15,679 nucleotides of DNA from Candidatus Uhrbacteria bacterium RIFCSPHIGHO2_02_FULL_57_19 (GTDB lineage Bacteria; Patescibacteriota; Patescibacteriia; 2-12-FULL-57-11): the NCBI GenBank assembly GCA_001791115.1, contig MGDZ01000062.1, forward strand, positions 1 through 15,679, in the 5' to 3' direction. Under the pieces are notes generated by a model. It did not search any database, was not told the DNA's origin, and was given only the letters and a program-made list of their open reading frames with translations. Below, piece by piece: positions 9,950-15,679 of the stretch; position 1 is the stretch's first letter; each line of letters begins with the position of its first letter. The position numbers were made by a program, and so were the translations under genes.

Positions 9950-10654
9950 ATGCGGAATTACGCTTGGCTCATCGGGGCCCTCGGGGCCCTGGGAATGGTT
10001 CTTTCACATCTTGGGTGCGGAAACGGGGACGACGACACCGTGACCGACGGTGACGCGGACTCGGACGCCGACTCGGATTCGGACACGGATTCCGACGGCG
10101 ACGGCGACACCGACGCGGATGGCGACGGAGACGGAGACACGATCGAAGTTCAGGTGACGTCTCTGGTCGAAGGAGCGCGGATCCTGGTGAACGGCGAGTT
10201 CACCGGCGAAGTGACTCCGGCGACTGTCCGATGCAGCATCGGACACGTGATCGACCTCGACGTCGACGACCCGTACGGGTGGGGGTACATCACCATTCCG
10301 GTCGAGGTCGAAGGACCTGGTGCGGTCGAGATCCTCGCGGGGAGAAACCTCGGGGACGCCAACAAGCTCCCGTACGTCGACGAATTCGGCGAGTGGCAGC
10401 CCGGCGGTTCCGACTGCTGGACGTGCGATCGGGATCCGGAAACGAGGTGCGTGGAGATGGAGGTGGATGAGAGGCCTGAATCCTTCGGAATCTGGATGGT
10501 GGGTCTTGATGGCCTTTTCGTCAACATGAGAGTGGATGCTAACGCTCTCTGGCTGGGAAGCCAACAGGAAATCGGCGCTGTCACCGACGACGGCCGCTCC
10601 CTGGAATATTCCAGTCTGAACGGAAAGATCACCACAACCTGCACCCGCGACTAG
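9950..10654 (+). CDS. Lipoprotein with acidic Asp/Ser linker and PEGA-like domain
   Basis: 234 aa with a hydrophobic export signal ending in HLGC (C23), a slightly atypical lipobox. Residues 27-64 are almost only D, S, G, T and A (for example DADSDADSDSDTDSDGDGD), a flexible acidic spacer that may bind cations. Residues 65-118 read as a PEGA-like beta domain (VEGARILVNGEFTGEVTPATV). The C-terminal half has four Cys residues (CWTCDRDPETRC and the CTRD end) and an FGIWMVGLDGLFVNMRVD segment; I do not recognise it. The ATG has GGAGG 8 nt upstream. Asp-rich spacers of this kind are most familiar from Myxococcota-type lipoproteins, so transfer from such a bacterium is possible. The gene has its own promoter and a strong terminator. 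The surface-exposed location is well supported; function is unknown. Confidence 0.85.
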   Translation: MRNYAWLIGALGALGMVLSHLGCGNGDDDTVTDGDADSDADSDSDTDSDGDGDTDADGDGDGDTIEVQVTSLVEGARILVNGEFTGEVTPATVRCSIGHVIDLDVDDPYGWGYITIPVEVEGPGAVEILAGRNLGDANKLPYVDEFGEWQPGGSDCWTCDRDPETRCVEMEVDERPESFGIWMVGLDGLFVNMRVDANALWLGSQQEIGAVTDDGRSLEYSSLNGKITTTCTRD

Positions 10655-10688
10655 GAGTTTCACGCGAATCCCCCCTTCGCGTGGATCG

Positions 10689-10725
10689 GCCGGGAAGTAC
10701 TGAAAAGTACGACCCGGCTTTTTTT
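10689..10725 (+). terminator. Terminator of the 9950-10654 gene
   Basis: The outer stem GCCGGG/CCCGGC (10689-10694 and 10713-10718) encloses a second stem GTACT/AGTAC with a GAAA tetraloop, and seven T residues follow. Confidence 0.9.
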
Positions 10726-10730
10726 GTTTG

Positions 10731-10835
10731 CGCTGATTACGCGGATAAGCACGGATTACGCAGAAAGGAAGAATCCCACCAAGTAAGGCGGGATTGCTTC
10801 GTCTCTACGCTCCTCGCAATGACGAGATTGTTATG
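10731..10835. repeat. Dispersed-repeat-like intergenic DNA
   Basis: Two parts look like repeats seen in many unrelated genomes, from memory only. One is a GATTACGC series (GCTGATTACGCGGATAAGC, then GGATTACGCAG). The other is a GATTGCTTCGTC...CTCGCAATGACG palindrome-like element, with ATTGC and GCAAT arms. Between them AATCCCACC and GGCGGGATT form a hairpin at 10772-10795. No gene is visible. Confidence 0.45.
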
Positions 10836-13800
10836 GACTGACGACGATACGGCCGGAGTAGGCAGTCCAGGGAGTAATTCCATTATTTGCAGCCGTTACA
10901 AAATCTGAAAAACATTCATTGACACCAATCCCACCAGCGGCTCTATCAGAATTATCATAACAACTTTCATCAGCCGCGTCCAGATTACACACCCCATTAC
11001 AAAACCCCCAGTTATCCTTGACCTGCACTCGTGGGGTGTAGACGCAGTCTAATACCCCATCGCGGTTGCCGTCGGCGAGGGAGCAGGCGCTGGCGTCGGC
11101 CGGACAGACGCCGTTGCCCGAGGCGTCAGAGTTGCAAGTATAAGTGTAGGCGTACACAAATGGCGATGAGTCGTCGCAGGCATCTTGCGAGGTGCCGAAG
11201 TTGGAGTTGTCGCAGAGCGACTCATGCCCGGCCGCAGCCCGACGGAATCCGCGGTGGTTTTTGTATGAGCCCGGGAATGGCCCGTCCACCGTGCCATCGC
11301 CCCAATCAACCACAATCTGCCGAATCGGCATCTGGTTGTTGTCGGCATAAGCGTAGAACTTGAGTTCGACTCCTAGTTGTCCTCCGCCGACAACGTCTCC
11401 AGCCGACTGACCGTTCACCGTCAAATTATCCCGCGCCCCTTCGATACACCGCGAGCCGTCGAAACAGCCCCCGACAGCGGCCAGCGTCGGCCCGCCAGTC
11501 CCCAACTCCGCCGCGCGGTCGGAGTAAACCAAGTCCGAAGGATCTTGTTCGACATAATCCCCGGCCGTGTTGCCGCTCCGCGGCACATATCGGAAGGCGT
11601 CGTAGACCTTGGTGAAGAGTTGACCCAAGCGTTCTTGCATTCTAGTTAACAAACCACGCGGAGACACAGGTTCATCGGCGCCATAATCGCGGCAATTTCC
11701 TATGCTATCACATTGCTCATTTTCAAGATCATCCCTGTCTTTGCTTACGCGAATGTCAATATACGGTCGAGCGCTGAAATGATCCGGGAAACCATAGAAG
11801 GCTTCAGTGTCGGCTGGAGTTTCGACCACACAATCATTGAAGCGAGAATTGCTTAATCTCGTGTCGTTATCGACTATTACCTCGTTTGGGTTGATACGAA
11901 TGTACTTCTTTCCTTCCCGCTCACTCGCAATCTGTTCAAATTCTTCATCACAAGATTGTCGGATATCGCCGAAATCCTCATCGTTATGGAACGAATTAAG
12001 AGGTATGCATCTATAGGGACATTCATCATCACTAAAAGCGCCAGTAGCACAAAGGCCGCCCCCATTACGAAAACCTTCGATATTACACCAGCCAATGATG
12101 GGGATGGTGTTTTCGCCACATAGATTGTCATCAATGACCTTCTCTATGCAGTCTTGATAATTAGCGGGATCGCATGAACCACCTGTCCCCGCACACTTTA
12201 CACGAGTGGTAGTTGTCGGTTGAACGCAGGAAGGCGTATCCGCGCCCGGATCAGCGGCGGCCTTTGGCAATGTCGCGATACTACCCGGGCAATAAGGAAG
12301 CTGGATTGGCGCATCAATACTGTCGGTGACTCGAAAAATATCATTGGTATTAGCGATACCATACGGCGGCGGCGGAGCATGCCAATTGTATTCAATGGTA
12401 GGAATCAATGGATCCGTGGTGATTATTCCGGATGCCGGCGGGGCGACGCGCCCGTTTCCGATATTGCCAGTGACAGCTTTCGGATTTTCCCCGGCTTTGG
12501 CGACCTGGAGAACATCTTGGCAGCCGAAGTATATTGGGCCAGTGTTTCTTAAATTTTCTCCACTTGAACTTCCATCATTCGGCACTTCAGCATCGAGCGT
12601 CTGGCAATCAACGAAGACATCGAAAACATTACCGCGATCGGAGAATGGACCAGAGAGAAGGTCGGTGTCGGCAGACAGCCTTCCATCACCACCGGCCACG
12701 ATCCAAATGCTTGGGTTTTCCTCTTGGAGCGTAGTAAGATAAGAGCCCCTAAGGCGCGTACCGCTCTCTTTAAATGCATCGCTCAACGCCCCACCTGCGT
12801 CCGACGGCTTACAGGCAGGCCGATCGGGAAGGGCCATGTGGACTGAATTCTTTGGAACGCAAACGAATTTAACGTCTTCATCGCCAACACCACAATCTTG
12901 TGTCCTTCGAGCAAGAATCATAAAGCCGTCGTCTTTCGTGCAGTAATACTTTGATGGATGTTTATCGTCGGGGGAATCATCCCCACCAACGCACGCAATA
13001 GGATTTCCTAACAAACAAGCAGCTGCCTCTTCTTCCGAAAGGCCCGCACCATAAATCTCAAGGTCTTCTTCTGAATCGCCATGAACAAGCGTCAGGTCTG
13101 TCTGGTCACCATCGTATTCCCAACACCCGTTTGTGACTGTGTATTCCTTCCCTTCGATGTTTCGAGTGCTTGTCTGTTTGTGATTTGGATCACCGTATAA
13201 ACCAGCGACCTTATACACCTCCGGTACCGCACAGGCATACACATTTCCACCAGGATTGAAGCCGGCGGACGCGAAATTGTTGTAGATGTCGGCAGAGCCG
13301 GCCAGGCGGTCGACGGGGAGCCAGGTATTGCAGGCGCGGGATGGCAGGTCGCCAACGTCAAACTGTTGGCCATTCAAGGGTGTGGCCAAGTCGCGTTCGA
13401 GACAGTAGCCGGGAAGTCCGAAAACGCTATCTTTCCTATCAAGCCGCTGACAAGTGCCGATATCCGTTTCCTCCTCGCCCTTGCAGTCGTTGTTGGTGGC
13501 GCAGATCGTTCCGTCTTTGGTTCCTCCCTGACAAAGACCCTCGAAGGGATTGGAACTCGGGTTGAAAAACCTGTCTCCGCTGGCGTAATTGGCTTTGACA
13601 TAACTGCACTCGCAGTCCTGATCCTTCTCGCAAAGCTTGGCTTTCTGAAATCCATTGACCACGCTCTCCGGGGTGGGCGGATCGCCCCTCCAGTCGCTGA
13701 CCAGCACCGGTTTGGTTCCGCCGGGACCGGACACCGAAGCGGGGAACGGAGAATTTTGCTCGGGATAGGCCCGGCAGGAGGCAATGGTATCGTTGCGGTT

Positions 13801-15679
13801 CACGCCACTGATTTGGAGCGGCACGGGTTGTCCCAGAGAATCGGAATCAGTGTTCCCGCGGATGGAAACCACACATTTGCCGGAATAGCAGGTTCCTTCT
13901 TGGCCGGAGGAGGAACACCCCTCGCCATTGTCCGCGGTGCATATTCCAATCACCAGCACCAGCCGGAACTGGGCCTCGCACCTGTCTCCCTCGGCGCAAT
14001 CTCCGGGATCCTCGCAGGCCTTGCGGCTTCCGTCAGCGTTGAATGTCTGATTGCAGTATTGACCAACGCCAACTTGTTCAAGACTGTCAGCCGGGTACTG
14101 GTTGGGAATCGAGTAGCCGGCGTACTCCAGCCCGGCGTACGAGACGTCGCGGTTCCGGTAAATCTCCTCGGTTAAGACCTGTTGCTCGCGGTCGGTAATC
14201 CAGTGAGTGCATTGAATGCTCTCGCCGGTTCCGGAGACGGCGTCGCACACGCCAATCAAATTGCAGACTTCTTTGAAGGCGCTGGTTTGAGGGTCGAACA
14301 CCGGTGTCCGGCTGCGGCAAGCCAGCCACTCTCCGCAGACCCGGTCTTGTTTGACTTTGATCACCGCGTTGGCGTCGTTTCCGAAGGTGCTGGCCGAAGA
14401 GTATAAGGCCCCAATTGAGGATTGTTCTCTGCCGAATTCGTCGATGTAACGATTGTCCGGGTGATTGAAGGGAATAAAGCCGAATCGTTCGCCGGGTATA
14501 GATCTGTTATTGGGATTAACACACCTGGGCCCCAGCCCATCCTGACATTCGGAAGAAGCTCCGCAGATTTGGTCGCTGAACCGATACTCCCGATATTCCC
14601 CAGCGTCCCCGATTAACACTGTTTCATACAGACACTGGGCGCAGTTTCCTCCTGGGCAAGAAACGGCCGGAACAAGTCCTTCGTTCTGTTCCGAGCTCGC
14701 CAAATTAGTCACCGTGGCATTTGCCGTCAAGAACGCGTTCGAGGTGTCATTGAAAAGCACGCAGCCGGTTTTCTGTGAGACATCATTTTTACAGGAAGTT
14801 ATGTCCAGCTTGGCGTTTTTAAGCGCGTAATAGGGCTTGCCTTCGGGGTAGAGAGCGGCGTTTTTGTCGGTTGGATCGCGGAACTCGGTGCAGCCGGCGA
14901 AGTTGCCCGGGCAGGAGCCAGCCCAGCCCTGATATTCAGGATCACCGTTCCGGCGGATCCCATTGAAAACGCCGCTGACCACAAAGTTTGGATCGCAAGC
15001 GTCGTCCGTGCCCTCACGGAACCAGCCGTCGAACTCGACTCCATCCACGCTCACATTCTCGCGGTACTCGCAGATGCGCTCGTCCGGCGCTTTGAAGTAG
15101 GCAGTGCCGCCCTCGGAGCCGGAGGTGGACCACTCCTCGCAACCCACGGCGTCCAGCGTGCAGATCGAGCGTTCGTAGGTGCGCGGGGCGTTTTGGACAA
15201 TGACTGGTTCGTAAGAAATGGATGTGTTGGACGAGAAGGGTTCGCGGTACGGGAGCGGATAGCGGCAGACGGTCTCGCCGGAGGAGACGCGGCAGGCCAG
15301 GGAGCTGTCCACCAAGCAGTCGCAGGAAGATGTCTGGCAGGCGTCGGGATCGTCATCAATATCCGCTCCATCGGGCAGAGTGCAAACCGCTTGCTTAGGC
15401 AGACCGGCGTCGGTACAGCCGACTTTGGCCGCCTCGCATTGGAATCTCTGATCTTCAACAATAAAGCGAGTGGTGTCTTCGGGAACGACCAGAGTGTCGG
15501 CCGGGAATCCGGTGCAGTCATCGTTACTGATCTGGGGCCTTAAAGGAGGAGCAATGCTGCAGATAAACGTCCCATCAATGAAGCAGGGAAGATCCAAATT
15601 ACCAGGGTTGATTCCTCTGCAGATTACCGGCTCGACCTCCCCCAAGGCATGATAGCGGCAGGAACGCGTCCCCACGCCA
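10831..15679 (-). CDS. Giant Cys-rich exported protein with PKD domain (partial)
   Basis: The frame is open at the right edge: the codon before the first GTG is GGC, so the true start and any signal peptide lie outside. At least 1615 residues are present. The protein is full of Cys and of short extracellular-type loops (for example CEKDQDCECSYVKANY and CQGGTKDGTICATNNDC). Near residues 1445-1475 it has a PKD-like strand set (RQIVVDWGDGTVDGPFPG). The C-terminus reads TPWTAYSGRIVVSP and shows no membrane helix or sortase motif. I know large proteins of this style from CPR genomes, where they are presumed surface or pilus-associated; no function is established. A piece of its PKD region is present as a fragment at 9572-9663. 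There is no clear terminator after the TAA (10833-10831), only the repeat region. Confidence 0.8.
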   Translation of the reverse strand, partial: GVGTRSCRYHALGEVEPVICRGINPGNLDLPCFIDGTFICSIAPPLRPQISNDDCTGFPADTLVVPEDTTRFIVEDQRFQCEAAKVGCTDAGLPKQAVCTLPDGADIDDDPDACQTSSCDCLVDSSLACRVSSGETVCRYPLPYREPFSSNTSISYEPVIVQNAPRTYERSICTLDAVGCEEWSTSGSEGGTAYFKAPDERICEYRENVSVDGVEFDGWFREGTDDACDPNFVVSGVFNGIRRNGDPEYQGWAGSCPGNFAGCTEFRDPTDKNAALYPEGKPYYALKNAKLDITSCKNDVSQKTGCVLFNDTSNAFLTANATVTNLASSEQNEGLVPAVSCPGGNCAQCLYETVLIGDAGEYREYRFSDQICGASSECQDGLGPRCVNPNNRSIPGERFGFIPFNHPDNRYIDEFGREQSSIGALYSSASTFGNDANAVIKVKQDRVCGEWLACRSRTPVFDPQTSAFKEVCNLIGVCDAVSGTGESIQCTHWITDREQQVLTEEIYRNRDVSYAGLEYAGYSIPNQYPADSLEQVGVGQYCNQTFNADGSRKACEDPGDCAEGDRCEAQFRLVLVIGICTADNGEGCSSSGQEGTCYSGKCVVSIRGNTDSDSLGQPVPLQISGVNRNDTIASCRAYPEQNSPFPASVSGPGGTKPVLVSDWRGDPPTPESVVNGFQKAKLCEKDQDCECSYVKANYASGDRFFNPSSNPFEGLCQGGTKDGTICATNNDCKGEEETDIGTCQRLDRKDSVFGLPGYCLERDLATPLNGQQFDVGDLPSRACNTWLPVDRLAGSADIYNNFASAGFNPGGNVYACAVPEVYKVAGLYGDPNHKQTSTRNIEGKEYTVTNGCWEYDGDQTDLTLVHGDSEEDLEIYGAGLSEEEAAACLLGNPIACVGGDDSPDDKHPSKYYCTKDDGFMILARRTQDCGVGDEDVKFVCVPKNSVHMALPDRPACKPSDAGGALSDAFKESGTRLRGSYLTTLQEENPSIWIVAGGDGRLSADTDLLSGPFSDRGNVFDVFVDCQTLDAEVPNDGSSSGENLRNTGPIYFGCQDVLQVAKAGENPKAVTGNIGNGRVAPPASGIITTDPLIPTIEYNWHAPPPPYGIANTNDIFRVTDSIDAPIQLPYCPGSIATLPKAAADPGADTPSCVQPTTTTRVKCAGTGGSCDPANYQDCIEKVIDDNLCGENTIPIIGWCNIEGFRNGGGLCATGAFSDDECPYRCIPLNSFHNDEDFGDIRQSCDEEFEQIASEREGKKYIRINPNEVIVDNDTRLSNSRFNDCVVETPADTEAFYGFPDHFSARPYIDIRVSKDRDDLENEQCDSIGNCRDYGADEPVSPRGLLTRMQERLGQLFTKVYDAFRYVPRSGNTAGDYVEQDPSDLVYSDRAAELGTGGPTLAAVGGCFDGSRCIEGARDNLTVNGQSAGDVVGGGQLGVELKFYAYADNNQMPIRQIVVDWGDGTVDGPFPGSYKNHRGFRRAAAGHESLCDNSNFGTSQDACDDSSPFVYAYTYTCNSDASGNGVCPADASACSLADGNRDGVLDCVYTPRVQVKDNWGFCNGVCNLDAADESCYDNSDRAAGGIGVNECFSDFVTAANNGITPWTAYSGRIVVSP

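Noticed and set aside
13366..14175. 269-aa plus-strand ORF inside the giant gene
   Set aside because: It is antisense to the Cys-rich frame, which is continuous and motif-rich across this stretch; the antisense frame shows no family features.

Overview
The window most resembles a member of the Candidate Phyla Radiation (Patescibacteria; the gene mix recalls Uhrbacteria/Magasanikbacteria). This is inference from gene style, not from a marker gene. The pointers are: short 'VYLI/VWLL...DG' repeats in secreted proteins; REP-like palindromes built on CCTGCCTGCCGGCAGGCAGG; an IS481-like transposase of a type I associate with these genomes; very large Cys-rich exported proteins; and no ordinary metabolic or housekeeping gene in 15.7 kb. 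The standard code appears to be used: UAG, UAA and UGA all end genes here. I see no tRNA, rRNA or CRISPR array.

Layout. 1-493: a run of hairpins ending in a rho-independent terminator, then a promoter region. 494-1408 (+): an exported repeat protein with its own terminator. 1409-1888: intergenic DNA packed with palindromes and the first copy of a 42-bp terminator repeat. 1889-2944 (+): a frameshifted IS481-like transposase. 2941-3195: promoter, short transcript-sized region, REP palindrome. 3196-3891 (+): a minimal nucleotidyltransferase gene joined to a 60-aa helical ORF, followed by the second copy of the 42-bp repeat and a pile of further hairpins. 4118-8458 (-): a surface cluster with a membrane-anchored 239-aa protein, a lipoprotein M23 peptidase and a MopE-type Cys/Asp repeat protein. 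The last two are in one reading frame separated only by a single UAG. 8459-8849: two near-identical TGTCAG hairpins around a 37-aa membrane ORF. 8850-9529 (+): a second nucleotidyltransferase/small-ORF module. 9530-9949: a fragment of a PKD-domain gene, a second REP element, a palindrome and a promoter. 9950-10654 (+): a lipoprotein with an acidic Asp-rich linker and a PEGA-like domain. 10831-right edge (-): a giant Cys-rich PKD protein, cut by the window.

Two themes stand out. The first is surface and envelope biology: five exported proteins that share repeats, Cys-rich modules and Asp/Ca-binding-like loops. The second is a small two-gene module, present twice with the same promoter geometry and gene order, in which the stop codon of the small ORF lies inside a recurring terminator repeat. 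It looks like a mobile or exchangeable cassette, possibly toxin-antitoxin-like. That module, the amber-interrupted peptidase/MopE gene and the PKD gene fragment are the main items for a second look.
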